Shown here piece by piece: positions 9,850 through 22,451 of a stretch of 64,000 bases of DNA. Under the pieces are notes generated by a model. The model was not told the DNA's origin and made no database searches. It saw only the letters and a program-made list of their open reading frames with translations. Numbering within the stretch: position 1 is the first letter of the stretch; the number at the start of each line of letters is the position of its first letter. Origin of the DNA: Halichondria panicea (lineage: Eukaryota > Porifera > Demospongiae > Suberitida > Halichondriidae). The stretch covers positions 4,028,830 through 4,092,829 of the forward strand of contig NC_087389.1 in NCBI RefSeq assembly GCF_963675165.1. Reading direction: 5' to 3'. The translations under genes were made by a program, and so were the position numbers.

Positions 9850-12800
9850 AAAGTTGTTGAGGCTCGTGCTAAGGGGAACCGGTTTGACATTGTGTGGAGA
9901 TTTATGTTTGGTCTAGCAACTAGGGGACAAGATTGCTACAGCAGAAAGGTTGTTAAGTTGGATGATGATGTGGTGGATAAATTTGTATTAGTCAAAGATC
10001 GTCTTGATACAAAAACTCTTTGTCATTGTGCAGTGGAGTCATTCCCTGTATCACTCACTACATCCACTAGGACAAATGACATTGAGAGTCAATGTGGAGG
10101 TCAAAATGGCTCTGTTGCCCTTGTTTCTCATGAATTGGAAAATGCTGTTGCTACTTCAGTCACTATCAAATTAGCAAGAGTAATTGATGGTTGGTTTGAA
10201 ATAGAAGTTGGTGGGACTCCTCATGACGTTGAAGCTGTACTCCACGTTCTTCGTCATACTAGAGGCTGTTCAAATGTTGTCATTAGTTTGCATAATTGTA
10301 GTATGAGTGATGAACATTTGAAGAAGCTAACTAACATTCTCTCAAATACTGGTACTAAATTGAAAGTTAGGGATTTAGCCCTTTGCGGTGACCAAGTGGG
10401 TGGAGGTGTTATTAGGTTATTGGACAATGCCTATCCTGCCCTTTCTTCTCTGGAGGAAGTAATGCTTGTTAAGTGCGGTATTACAGATTTTCCACCACGA
10501 CTTGGTACCACCTTAACATTGTTGTGGCTAGATAACAATCCTCTTGGAGTGTCTGGCAACTTGCTCTTGTTAATTTGATGGAGCTGACATTATCCAACAC
10601 CTTCACTAATGATGCCGACATCAATGGAGCATTGCTGACCACACTTTTGCCATCCATTGCCTCACACTGTCCCTTCCTGGCGCATTTTGATCTCTCTAAG
10701 AACAATTTCAGTGTGCCTGGAGCTTGTGCATTAGGAGAAGCGATATGTCTTTTGGGGATCACCAACAAACTGCCTAGTTACATATTTGTTGATGATATTA
10801 ATATCAATCAGGATGCCATGGTTTCTTTTTGTGCTCATGCGTTGACTCCTATAAAAGAGTGGCTTGAGCCTATATTTGTCTGGTTGGGCAATAATCTACT
10901 TGGCCTCGATGGTCTGTTGTCAATGTTACGAATACTTAGAAGCTCAACTTGTAAAATTGCATCACTCTCTCTTAGGAACACTGCTCTCGATCTCCACGAC
11001 CAACGGTCGATTAATATACTTTCATTTTGTCCTGATGTTTCACATGGTGTTCTAACACATCTTCAGTTAAATGACAATAATTTCAGTGGAGACAGTATAG
11101 TCATTCTAGTAGAATGTATCCGAGTGTGTCAATCGTTGGAAGCACTCCGGTGTTGTAACTGTTCTCTCACTTCAACTGATATCATTATTCTTTTGTCCAA
11201 ACTCAAGCTTTCCATCAATAATCACAAGCATCTGAAGGGGTTGGATCTTTTCAACAATTTAATTGACAATAAGGGAGCGACTGAACTCATTGAAAACTCA
11301 CAACTCATATCAGAAGTGTTTCCTAACTTGAGGATTTTAAATGTCGGTGTCCCTCCTCCTATGAACTCTAAGAGTAATATTTGTTGGGAGGTGAGCTCAC
11401 AATCACTACATTTTAATTCGAATAATATCCCCTAATTTAGTTAATGTGCCTTACTCTACCCCTCATTCACTATAATGTTTACATAAAGAAAACACGATTT
11501 GTAGCACCTCATATCACATGCTATTCATGAAGATTCAGTAGCAAAGAGTCGATTTACTCGTAATTATTTCTTTTCCCAGGCGTACGTTGAAACTGTACCA
11601 CGACAAAATTATCCAGGTCAAGATATTCCCCTGGCAAGAGCGGAGAGGAATGGTAGGAGGCGTTTGGTGATGACTGAGTGGAAGAGAACACACTCACCTC
11701 CGCAAGCTCAAGTGGTACTATAGTAAAACTGTTTTTTTGCGTACTACAAATTAGAAAATCTGCTTGACACTTCCATTAAGGCATTCCATTATTTTATAGT
11801 TTAGTTTTTGATACAAGTGTTGAAGTTCACTTCACTAGTAACTGATTAATCTCTCCTCAGCTGTTGTTTGAGTTCATGAAGATGTGGGACGAGTTGCTAT
11901 GGGAATTGTGTTATCTGGTACACACTATGGACAGGTTTCCACATCTTTTTAGATTGCCGTCAGAGGTCAAGGAGTATCCAACCGTAACTGAGATTCATGG
12001 TGTCTCACAAGAGGTAAAACTAAATACCTGTTGCTTACATAGTCTGTACATGATCGAGATTTTTCAGTTTAAGTGATTGTGGGCGGAATTCAATTCACTT
12101 CCACATGCATTATAATATTATGTGCTACATAAGTCCAATGTTCTGTATACCCACAATTGAGTACCTCCTCCATCCCATCACCCTCGCACACTCGTACAGA
12201 TTCCACCAGCCAGCTCCAGTGATGATGAGAGCTGCTATTCAGCCACTGAAGAACTGGACGAACCAGTAGAGCACCACCACACAGCTAGTGATGAGTCCAC
12301 GGTACAGTCTACTCACACAACGGACCAACAGCAATCACCAAAACGTGTGTGATTGTGCGTGTTATGCTATGATAATATTATAGCTATAGAATTGACTATA
12401 AAAATATGATTAGCATCACTTTAAATTTTAAGTGAAGTGTTAAAACTGCCCTATAGTGTGTACGATTATAATCAGCTGTTCTCCATTTCGCGAGCCCAGG
12501 TACAGTACGTATTATGCCCTGTCATGAACGTTTCACTACCCCAGGTTGTGACGAACTCCCTAATACTGTTGACAGTGCAACTGGTGTGATGACACCCCCA
12601 CTTACCACACCCTTCTCACACAGCACTCTCTCGGGTATGACCACCTGTCAATGTGACACTAATGTTGAATCAACTCACATGCAGGTGCTGGTGAACCGAG
12701 GACTGTGACCATTGAGGAATTGAAGGAACGTACAAAAGTAACAGACTCTCAACTTGACACTGAAATTAAAGAGAAGGATATGATTTTTCTGGCAGATCAC

Positions 12801-13052
12801 TTTGACAATGTGGAGACTTATCTTGTACAACTGGTACTGAGTCCTGCCGAGCAAAATGACGTTAGAATTGCTCTGCATATGCATGCTAATGGCACACAAG
12901 TAGCGATGGACAAGGCCTTGAGACTGTAGAGAGAGCATAATCCAGGAGTCGCTACTTACAGAGCTTTGGTGACGATTCTTCTGGGACTGAGAAATGTCGA
13001 TATGGCTATATTACTGGCTCGTAAATGTGAGTGCCAAATTTATGATGACTGA
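9850..13052 (+). pseudogene. NLR pseudogene, 5'-truncated (LRR, linker, Death domain)
   Basis: Homology to NLR-A, -B and -C begins at KVVEA (9850), so the N-terminal region and NACHT are missing. The post-NACHT region (IVWRFMFGLA) and LRRs run to about 10560. A net 28-base deletion relative to the intact paralogs then shifts the frame, and LRRs continue from 10566 in the next frame to about 11390. Open 3' exons follow: about 11581-11715 (TEWKRTHSPPQ, like ERTYLPPQ of the paralogs), 11862-12013, 12202-12343 (SSSDDE acidic linker), about 12499-12634, and 12683-13052 (Death domain). The Death domain has a TAG at 12927-12929 where paralogous domains have Trp, and the frame stays open afterwards to TGA at 13050. 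Three independent lesions make a functional full-length receptor unlikely. A truncated transcript from the duplicated upstream promoter remains possible. Confidence 0.8.
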
Positions 13053-13117
13053 TTGTCAACTTTGCATAATTATTCTGAGTCCTTACGTGCAGCGTGCACA
13101 TCAAAATGGCCTTCATA

Positions 13118-13438
13118 CTGTAATACCTCTAATTAAAGCGACCCTCCAAATATATGCAACACCCTCGAGCTTGGTAATTTTCTTACCTCTAAAAGTAGCG
13201 ACAGCTGCATGTGTTGACAATTTTTAATGTCGCATCCTAAAAATGGAGGTAAATGTAGCCACACTCTAGCCTCAATTCTATAGCCCACATGTTTTAAGCG
13301 GCTAGAAATCGACAATTAGATGCAGCCCCTCTATAAATATGCGAAATCATACAGGTCTTCAACATAATTGTTTTACCTCCAAAAGAAGTGACCTCTGGCT
13401 TCGTAATTAAAGTGTCGCCTTAATTAGAGGTATTACGG
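13118..13438. mobile_element. MITE with TA duplication (mariner-type)
   Basis: Terminal inverted repeats of about 25 bases (left CTGTAATACCTCTAATTAA, right its near-perfect complement ending GTATTACGG) are flanked by TA at 13116-13117 and 13439-13440. The element is 321 bases with no coding capacity and lies just behind the NLR pseudogene. Confidence 0.75.
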
Positions 13439-13440
13439 TA

Positions 13441-14291
13441 GTTTATTTTACATAATAGTTATAGACACTGTTTAGGGTTTAGGAAGTTTAGAAGCCCAGG
13501 TCTTGTTATAGTATCTCGAACGCAGTGAGGGTTCTCCTAAGCCCCGAGGACTTTTAAATTACATGGCTAAAGCATTTCAGATCATAGCAAACATGAATTA
13601 GTATCTAGGCAATTAGATTTGACTAATCTTTACGTGATTTCGATTTTGTCATGATTAACGTGCACTATAATTACCTCTATATAGCCGATCAGATTGCAGA
13701 ATATTATGGCTGACATAATTATGATATGAGTATGACATTTTATGTTTTTCACTGGAGCTAAATTAATAGTGTTGTACATGCAGACCTCTAATCAAATCTT
13801 TTGCATTCTAATTCTTGCAGCAACTACAAGCTGAGAAATCGATCTATCAAAAGACTGGCTCAGTTGTGTACGCATAATGAAAAAAAAATTATTGAGATAG
13901 TGTAGTAATGTGCATAGTGTTTACTTTTAGTTGTGTTAATTAACTCATTTCCTGTGGTTAACTTTACTTCCTGTATTATACTTTTCTGCTATTGTGGTTT
14001 CTGTTCGTTAGTAGGTTCTTTCTGTATAGTTGTTCTTTGTTCCCTTTGTGCCTAGCTATAGGGGCCCGCTCCAGGCGGCTCTTTGTGTATGGGAACCTCT
14101 GCTCCACTGCCTTTTGTCTTGTACATACTTATACCTTTGTTCTTGTGCATTTTATCAGTTGTTGAATACGATTTCACTAAACTCAAATGTCTGCATGAAC
14201 CTGCGACATAACAGATAGGAAAACCATTTCCGTATTGGCAATACTATGGAATCCATGAATCAGTGTCACATTGCATGTATATAGAAACAGT
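13441..14291. other. Intergenic, no gene seen
   Basis: AT-rich sequence between the NLR pseudogene and the 3' end of MRG15. It probably contains the MRG15 3' UTR on the minus strand. No other feature was seen. Confidence 0.4.
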
Positions 14292-17200
14292 TCAGTTCAT
14301 TCTTCTGTGGTATTCTTGGGGGGCTGCGTCGTATTCCAATGAGAACAACTCCTGAGAGCTGTCAACAAACCTGCAAAATGCATCAATTAATTGATTGTCA
14401 TCGTAATTTATTAGGCCACTACAACTTTGACTTTAGTTTCCCGTCAGGAAATGATGAGGACGAGCTGTCTATTACCAGTATCCATTACTATTAAAATTTA
14501 ATTACAAAATTTCTACCAAATAAACGTTTAGTCAACATTAGCACAAAGGCCCATTTTTGGCATTACGTCATGCAATAATGTCATAATAACAAGGTACAAA
14601 GGTCAATAATGGAGTTGGACAGGAAACTAAAGTCAAAGTTGCAGTGGCCTTACCTCTTGTAATCGTATGATACAGCAATTAATCCCGTATCACATCCGGT
14701 CCAGTAATTGCACATCGTCATTGACAGCATGCAATTACCGAAAATTATACAGAGAACATCGTCATACACGATTAGAAATCAATAGTATGGTTGCTTGTGC
14801 AATAAGGGATTCATAACAAGCACGAGGCGTAGTAGTAGCTAGGCCTTGATAAATCATGCTTTTTTCACCTATCTTTAATTCTTGAAAAATGTGCCTATTA
14901 TTCTCATAAAAAATTCGCAAAAATATGACATAGCAAAATTAGATAAACACAACACACAACTTACTCTTGACAGACATAATTAGTATATCGTGTTATCTCG
15001 CTGAATTGATATTAGGTATTCTTAAAAGGGCGGCTGATCGTGAGACTAAATATTCACCTTCAGCCATTTTTGCCATGAAAACATCGTTAATATGCAAAAC
15101 GTAATGTAATGATCTTTACCAAAAATGGACATCGTTTATTCCCAATTATTCTTTAGACACCTATTATGTTAAAATTATTCTGATTAACCATACTACTAAT
15201 TGTTATCATAGATCTCTTTTACAAATACGATGATTGTACATTCTACTTGAAATCTCACGCAGTGGAATAAACAAAATACGAGCACCCTCGTTTCATAAGG
15301 ACTAATAGAAAGACTCAAGTTTAAACTGAATATAGATGTGTCCTTGATTTTAAGATGTTCATTAATTTCTATGAGTCTTTATATATAGGTGCTCCGAATG
15401 AGTTCACATTAAGGATATCTTATTTGGCAAACATTGTGCCGGTAATAGCACCATAACAGTACATGTATACAAATGTCTGAGTTGAGCTGCTCACCTTAGG
15501 AAGTCGTGTATGTGTGATCGCAGTAAAGATATACTGTCATCGTCCATTGGGGTGTGGGTGAGCATGGAGCCGAGACGAACTGATTTGTGTGTGTGCATTA
15601 GGGGGAGGGGGGTTGAAATGGTCACATGGTCACGCTAGTACAATGTGCACATGACAGTATATTGTATAGGGAATTGCCCTCACAGAAAGGACACTCATAG
15701 TCATACATGCATGTATACTTAATTGAGACCTGTGACTGTGGAAGTACTATCTAGTAGTACTATCTAGTTGTACATCTCACCAAATAGTCTCAAAAAGTGC
15801 TCCATTCCATAAATTTCCGACATGGCCTTGTTAGGATGCGCCTTCAGAATCTGAGGCACACAGTGTACAAAACATGATCTTAAAAAAGCATGATCTACAG
15901 TAATAGTAATTACCCCGTGCGTGCGCAGTAGGGGTAGAGTGATTAGTGCATGTGCTTGTGTGGACACAAAAATGAGCTGTTTGAGTGAGCTAGACATAGT
16001 TGGATGAAAGTTGAAGGCAATCTTCGAAGACGAGAAAAAACACTAGTCGATCAATCGTTGCCTTATAGATTGACAATCATCCTGATGTACGATCATTCCC
16101 CATAATGTTATAATAGGGTCATTACAGTAAAAAGTTATTGTATCCGTTTTGCCGCTGCAATGAAGCTCAATTAATGCACGGGGTGAAGGCTCTATGAGCA
16201 TCTTACTGTACATTGAAGTATAATGTTGGCAGCCTCAAGCATGGGCTCCAGCAAGCCATCTCTAACTTACATGTACACCATGGCCAAGGTTGACCGCAAT
16301 AAATAGGCATTCTAGTGTCTAGCTTATAAACAAAAAGAGCCACTATAATTATACACGCAATATTCCCCACTTGGGGTCTGTATCATAGCAACTGGGTGGG
16401 ATTTAACTACAATAAACTCCCGCATTCCTCATAAACTCCCTTGCCTTGAGGGTGCACTGATTATACTAGATCTACACAGCCAAAAAGAAGCTAGACACTT
16501 GTTGTCAAGGGCAAGACAGATGGGTGGGGCTCGCTAAACATCAGGAAGGCTGGAGGAAGGGTGACAAGTTAGTGCGTTGAGCTAGAAGCTTAGCACTGGC
16601 TACAAGCTATACGCACAAGCTTTTTGTTCCTTTACAATAGTTTTTGAGCCTGTTAGCTAGTTGTATCCAAGGTGAGGTAGCTTAGGTTGCAAGTACTTTT
16701 CATTCAAGTGGGTATATAACACTTATTGTCCACTACATTCGAATTTATAGCAAACGTAAACTATCCTTGGCCTCACCTACGCCCTATACCCTCACCACTG
16801 CTAACTAGCACATGCCCACCTACGCCCTATACCCTCACTACTGCTAACTAGCACATCCTCACCTACGCCCTATATCCTCACCACTGCTAACTGGCACATG
16901 CCCACCTACGCCCTATACCCTCACCACTGCTAACTGGCACATCCTCACCTACGCCCTATACCCTCACCACTGCTAACTGGCACATGCTCACCTACGCCCT
17001 ATACCCTCACCACTGCTAACTAGCACATCCTCACCTACGCCCTATACCCTCACCACTGCTAACTGGCACATGCCCACCTACGCCCTATACCCTCACCACT
17101 GCTAACTAGCACATCCTCACCTCTTCATACTGTGGTCTCTCAAACTTGTAGAGCAGCTGACTGCCCAGCATAGCGTTAAAGTAGCCAGTCAGTCCCACAC

Positions 17201-19891
17201 AAACTTCCTCGATCTGACCACTCCTGAAGACAACATTTAATGAGGAGCAATAAACAACTTACGCATCTTAACGCCCACCCCATCAACTGAAAGCTAAGCA
17301 TCGAGGTCGCAAACAACCACTCAACTAATACATATAGAATACACAGACAGACAGACAGACAGACTGACTACTATAACCCGTGGCGCCGCGGCGTGCCTCG
17401 GGTTAAAAAGCTAGGGGTTTCACTGTACATTCAAAACTTAGATACAGTTGTACTCAACCCTTCAATATTTTATATCATACTACATAGACACACTATTTTG
17501 CAAGGGACTATCAAGGTAGCTATAATAGCACCATGCAGAGGAAACGGTACTTATCAAAAGCTATGTAGCACATCAGCACACAACTATCAGGGAGTGTAGT
17601 ACCTCACACAGTAGCTACAGTATACCAGCTGCTTACGTTGCCTTGTCTGGGTCAGTCTTGGCTGCATGGTCCGAATACCGCTGCAGTACATCACTCACTG
17701 TCTCTCTTTTAGGTAGGCGGACAAGCTGCAGGCATCAATACAGGCGTTTAAACGGTCATAGTGTGGTGGAAAGTACAGATCACACTTAAGTTGCAAGTTA
17801 CGTACATATAGAATAAACAAAACAACAGCTGCAATGCAAGCTCTTGCATAGCCCTTGTATGGTGAATACTGGTACATCAGACATCTTTGATTTCGAGCTT
17901 ACATGCAGTGCCATATATATAGGGAACTTCAAAACATATTCTGAAAGTGAACACACTATACATGTAAGTTATCTAAGTTGGGCAAATCCTCAAAACATGG
18001 CTGGACAGATTTTGTGTATGTTGAATCTTAAATTTGAATGAATACAGCGCACTCGAGTTACACACCTGTTTCTGCCTGGTTACAAGGTCCCAATCATCGA
18101 CCAACCACTTTCTGAGCTCCTCCGGTATACTGATCTTTATCTCTCTAGACTCTACCGACTCAACCTGGGGTCATATCAGTTATAAAGTGGACATCATTGA
18201 GTTGTAATGTTTATACAAGGGAAACTACCAGTAAAAGGTGAAAGCAGATACAGTAGACTCTTGCTATTCCGGCTCTCTGAAGTACGGCCATTTGGTTTGT
18301 CACGGATTGCTATCTAGATCACCCTGAAATGCGGCCACTCGCTATTTCGTAGACTGGCCAGTACTGGCTGCCCTAAACTAGGTTTTCATTATTACGGCCG
18401 GATATGACGTTTTGGGTGTGGTTTGGCAGATTACACTTAAATAGAGAGCAGAATGATTCATTATCTTGAGACAGAACCGCAAAATTAGTCATTAGATTCG
18501 AGGTAAGGTCGGTTTTTTACCCGTGGCTATTTTCTGAAATACTTCCGGCCAAGCTGCACTGTCCCAAGGGTGACCGGATTAACGAAAGTCTACTGTAGTA
18601 GTAGATACTAATGCTGTTATTGTAGTCACGCTGAAGCATGCTTTCATCTAGGACAACAAGTTGGGAGGGAAGATTTGAGCGAGCGTAAGTGTGCTGGCTT
18701 AGTTGAGCTGATCACATTAACCAATGTGATGATGTCATGTAGTACTAATGTGATTATGTCATAATTTGGGGGGGGAAGGTTCACCCCTGCCCCCTCCCCC
18801 CCCTACTAGATGAAACCCTGTGAAGGTATGAAACTAAGCATATATTAATACTCTACATGATCATGATCAAATCATATACTGTTGGATTAAGCACACTGAT
18901 ATTTCCGCTTATTAACTACGTAATTCCCTGAAGCATGACCAGCGACATAATTTAATTATTGTTCACTCACAACAATGGATGGACTGCCCACTGGGTCTGC
19001 TAGTCTGGGGCGTTTGCGACGGGAGGAGATTGGCTCAGCCTCTACACAGGAGAGAGAGCAGTACACGTACTTGTATCTGAACACACACTAGCTATCGTCT
19101 TAACAGAAGTGGAAGCTGAACAATTTAGCCACAGAGCATAAAGTTATTCACTGCAATAACGTCACTCTTTGGGAGATCATATTACAACACAATACTATAC
19201 ACACTACAGACAGTTGACCACAGCACTATAGCCGGCCAGTGGACACACTGATTGTGACCAACCTTTCTTTGGTTTTTCCTTCTTCTTGGTTGGTCTCTTC
19301 TTACTAGAGAGGATACGACACAGCAGCATTAATAATATTCAGTCTTTATTAACTCACTCTGGGTGTTGCTGCTGAAGCTCCTTTTGTTTTTGGAGGTTGG
19401 CATCATTGTACTTGAGTGCTCTAGACTCGGGGACCCACTCGTCCCATCTATGAGGGTGTGTGTGTGGGCGGTGAATTGTGTGAAGAGTGTGAGAGGGCAT
19501 GTAATGGTTGTGTGTGGGAGGGTTTGCATATAGGCGAGTGGTGAGGGTCCATCGGTGGTGTGATGTGTGTGTCTATTATCATGCGATTGTTGTGCAGATT
19601 CATTGGATGTACAATGTACGTATGTGTCTAGTGCAGCAGGAGGGAAGTACGTTTTATTCCAGCCACTATAGTGCACAAGGAATTGTGGTACTTTATCCTT
19701 CACCTGAACCTTGGTCACCTGGATAACGAAATAAGAAGTAGAGACTTCATTGTTTATAGCTAGCCAAGACACACACTATAATTCTACAGTATGTCATAAA
19801 ATCAAGAATCTGTCACCTTGGCTTCATATAACATGGGGCCATGATAGCAGAGAACCTTCTCTCCTTCAGCAAACTTGTATTTTGGTGGCAT
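14292..19891 (-). CDS. MORF4L1: MRG15 / mortality factor 4-like chromodomain protein
   Basis: Eleven exons on the minus strand give 289 residues. Recognised pieces, 5' to 3', are 19891-19817 (EGEKVLCYHGPMLYEAK) and 19718-19651 (FLVHYSGWNK). Next come 19447-19358 (WDEWVPESRALKY), 19303-19263 (lysine-rich) and 19041-18971 (RRKRPRLADP). These are followed by 18164-18066 (IPEELRKWLVDDWDLV), an exon near 17730-17642, 17220-17118 (YFNAMLGSQLLYKFERPQY), an exon near 15851-15782 (PNKAMSEIYG), 15576-15492 (RLGSMLTHTP) and 14370-14292 (PQEYHRRMN). The order is N-terminal chromodomain, basic linker, MRG domain, as in animal MRG15, a nuclear reader of methylated histone H3K36 in NuA4-type acetyltransferase and other chromatin complexes. 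Length is close to that of other MRG15 proteins. Introns carry MITEs and a 43-base minisatellite. The start codon leaves a short N-terminus, as expected for the family. Confidence 0.92.
14414..14649. mobile_element. MITE in the last intron of MRG15
   Basis: Inverted ends are GGCCACTACAACTTTGACTT on the left and the complement of GGCCACTGCAACTTTGACTT on the right, about 28 bases in all. They are flanked by TTA at 14411-14413 and 14650-14652. The element is 236 bases and non-coding. Confidence 0.7.
15057..15185. repeat. Dispersed repeat, copy 1
   Basis: This shares ordered blocks with 63489-63595: a CTTCAGC start, TTTGCCATGAAAA, ATGCAAAAC, TCTTTACCAAAAATGGACA and GACACCTATTATG. It lies in an MRG15 intron. 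The parent element is not identified. Confidence 0.5.
16773..17117. repeat. 43-base minisatellite, 8 copies, in an MRG15 intron
   Basis: Eight near-identical 43-base units contain CACCTACGCCCTATACCCTC and ACTGCTAACTAGCACAT, differing at a few positions (TAG/TGG, GCCC/CCTC). The array ends directly at the MRG15 exon at 17118-17220. Read on the gene's strand, every unit contains a GGTGAGG splice-donor-like sequence matching the true donor of that exon. Confidence 0.85.
18251..18595. mobile_element. MITE, CAGTAGACT family, copy 1
   Basis: Inverted ends begin CAGTAGACTCTTGCTATTCC on the left and CAGTAGACTTTCGTTAATCC on the complement of the right. Internal sequence such as GGCCGGATATGACGTT is shared with the copy at 43363-43721. 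No coding capacity. The CAG start hints at hAT-type ends, but no clean target duplication is visible. Confidence 0.6.
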
Positions 19892-20208
19892 TTTGAAATC
19901 TGGGTGCATTTCTATATTGGGTAAAGATCGCTCCGTCTTTTGACCTCTGCCCTTGCGTGGGAGATAGAACTTTAATCTATGGTGTGACGACCATCGCCTG
20001 AAAGCAAACCATGTGTTGATGAGCATTCTCTTTAGCTCTTGCAGAGTTAGCGCTGTAGCAGTACAGTGTGGCGAGATTAGTGTTTCCTGTGTGCAGATTG
20101 CTGAGCTGGAAGTCTGCCAGAAGCTCAGGTGGGTCTGTCCAATTTCTGTTTGCTCCAGTATAAGCATCTGTAGGCTTTGCAGTGAAGAGAGTTTGCCAGT
20201 TCCAAAAT
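19892..20208. promoter_or_regulatory. Shared head-to-head promoter, MRG15 and HAD gene
   Basis: MRG15 starts at 19891 on the minus strand and the HAD gene at 20209 on the plus strand, leaving 317 bases between start codons. Both 5' UTRs and promoters must lie in or near this stretch. No TATA box is evident. Confidence 0.5.
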
Positions 20209-22128
20209 ATGTCTTCCAAGATCCTGTACAGACGAATTCTCCTGTCACAATCAGTGGAACCCTCTTCCCCCCCACACCCTCACAAGACGCCCACACACTC
20301 TCACACGATAACCGATGAAGTTTCATCCACAACTGACAACCCTATTAGTGTATGTATTGAATCATCCAATCCCACACCACTTAAAGATACCAGCACAGTA
20401 GATACTCAAAATGAACCAGTTACTTCCACGGACACTGCTACCACTGAAAAAATGTCAAAAGAACAGCCATTATTAATATCTCAGGATAATGAAGTGGTAT
20501 CCACTAAAATTACCCTTGGAGACACCACGGAGATAAAAGGCGTTATTTTCGACATGGACGGGACACTGACTATTCCTGTATTAAGGTTTTCTGAAATGAA
20601 GGAGAAATTAGGATTAAAACCAACAGACGATATTTTGCCAGTTGTGCAGAAGTTGCCTACAGAGGAGAGAGTGAGAGCATTTGAGATTATTGAGGAGTTC
20701 GAGAAAGAGGGGATGGAGATTATGAAGGTGTGTGTGTACTGAAGTTGGTCCACATGGCATACATGTGTTACTGTGTGCTAAAATTTGATGTGTATTCCTA
20801 CTATAAATTTAATGGTCCGCCATCAATCAGCCTTTTTATAATTACAGTATGCCTGTGTGTGCTAAGAGTAATTTTCCTGCTGTGGGTTGATCTTCTACCC
20901 CGGCCTGAGTTAGAATCACTTAATCGTTACACTCCCCCCTCTCCCCCCCCCCCCCCCCCCAACACACACATGCACACAAACCAGCTTCAACCTGGAGTCC
21001 TTGAGCTGTTCCAGTTCTTGGGAGAGAGGGACATCGAGAGAGCACTCGTGACGCGTAATGCCCGGCTACCTACCAATGCCTTCCTCAAGAGACTGAATGA
21101 GGAGCTGGAGGCTAATAAAGACAAGTATCCCTCCCTGAAACGTGACAAGCTGTTCTCCATGGTGAGTGTGGAGCTATTGGAATTACAGTGGAACCCCTTC
21201 ATATGTAGATAGTGTACACCTCAACAAACAGGGCACTTACTGTAGGCTTAAAGGTATCGTAGAAGTTCAAATGATGTTATTGCCTGAGATAGTGTACAGC
21301 TGTCACATACTTAATTTGTTTTATCAGAGACACAAAACAACTTTTGCCGCCCCTTCAGATAATTACTCGTGAGTTTGAGCCGTGTAAGCCCCACCCAGCA
21401 GCCGTGTTTGAGGTTGTCAAGAGCTGGCAGCTGTCACCAGAGGAGGTAGTATTTGTGGGGGATGATAAGACGGACATGATGTGCGGACTGAGGGCAGGGG
21501 TGGGAGGTGGGTACTGGAATATTGCAATGTATTCGTGCAATCATGCTTGCCGATTGTGGTGGTCGGTCACTCTATCAGTATGAACAGATCACCTCTATAC
21601 AATGTACAAAAGATATACTCAAACTTCGTGACAAAATTTATATATAGGGTTTTATTTTATCGTGCCTATATACAAAGTTTTAAAAAATGTTTCACTAGCT
21701 GTCAGTCAGATCATTGTACCGTATAGCGGGTAATTTTCGTGGGGTAAAAAATTTGTTATTTTCGTGGTCAAGCTGGCCTCCACGAAATTTTAACGTAGGT
21801 GTGGCTTACCGTAACGTATGAATGCAGTGTAGGCAATGAGACTAATACTCACGAAAATCACCGTTTTCTTGATAAACGAATTTTTTACCCCACAAAAATT
21901 ACCCGCTATACGGTATTGCAAATCAGCTTGTTTTAACAATAATGTTGTACGTGTAATTACTATAATTGTTGTATTCTTCCTCCTCGTGCAGTGAACATAC
22001 TCCTGAGGAATGAGCGCAACGAGAAGCAACCTGATTACAGCCACTTCACAGTTAACACTCTCCCTGAGATCATCACTCTAATGTCTTCACTCATGACTGT
22101 CCCTTTCAAGCAGGAGCTCGAACCGTAA
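20209..22128 (+). CDS. HAD-superfamily hydrolase (phosphatase-like)
   Basis: Four exons (20209-20727, 20985-21161, 21359-21506, 21992-22128) encode 326 residues. An N-terminal 110-residue Ser/Thr/Pro-rich region precedes the HAD core. That core has motif I DMDGT (residues 115-119, with the nucleophile Asp), a motif II-like LVTRN, a conserved lysine region (CKPHPAAVFEV) and motif IV GDDKTDM. It ends with a short beta segment (FTVNTLPEI). HAD enzymes use the first Asp of DxD to form a phospho-enzyme, so a small-molecule phosphatase activity is likely but the substrate cannot be told. The long N-terminus may be a targeting sequence. Intron 1 ends in a long C-run just before the acceptor, and intron 3 contains a MITE. 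Confidence 0.85.
21719..21913. mobile_element. MITE with TA duplication, CCGTATAGCGGG family
   Basis: Ends are CCGTATAGCGGGTAATTTTC on the left and the complement CCGTATAGCGGGTAATTTTT on the right, flanked by TA (21717-21718 and 21914-21915). 195 bases, inside intron 3 of the HAD gene. Confidence 0.8.
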
Positions 22129-22451
22129 TACCTATATCTAGCTAAAACTAAGTCCATGATTTCACAATTAATACATAATTATATACTCAATGATTTCATG
22201 GTGTAATATATGTCATTCAAATATTGATGAGGATTTGGTATTATGACCTTTAACAGTCTGACTAAGCTGTAGCTAAGAGAAGCCACCACAGATAATAAAA
22301 ATTATGCTAGTTTTGTATGTTAATTTCTTTCTTTACTGCCTCACGTTGTCTTTTCGTTTTTGTTGCCTCATAATGATCAGATGTGTGTGGTTGCCACAGA
22401 GTTCATTAATGAACTCTTGTTGGCACTTTTGAGTCTGAATAGCTATCTCTG
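22129..22451. other. Intergenic, no gene seen
   Basis: Short spacer with no coding signal, presumably the HAD 3' UTR and the promoter of the next gene. Confidence 0.4.

Noticed and set aside
13118-13438. Small frames at the end of the NLR pseudogene
   Set aside because: They fall inside the TA-flanked MITE.
19802-20332. 176-codon minus-strand frame upstream of MRG15
   Set aside because: Its 3' end is the real first MRG15 exon. The rest overlaps the shared promoter and the antisense of the HAD gene and shows no family motif.
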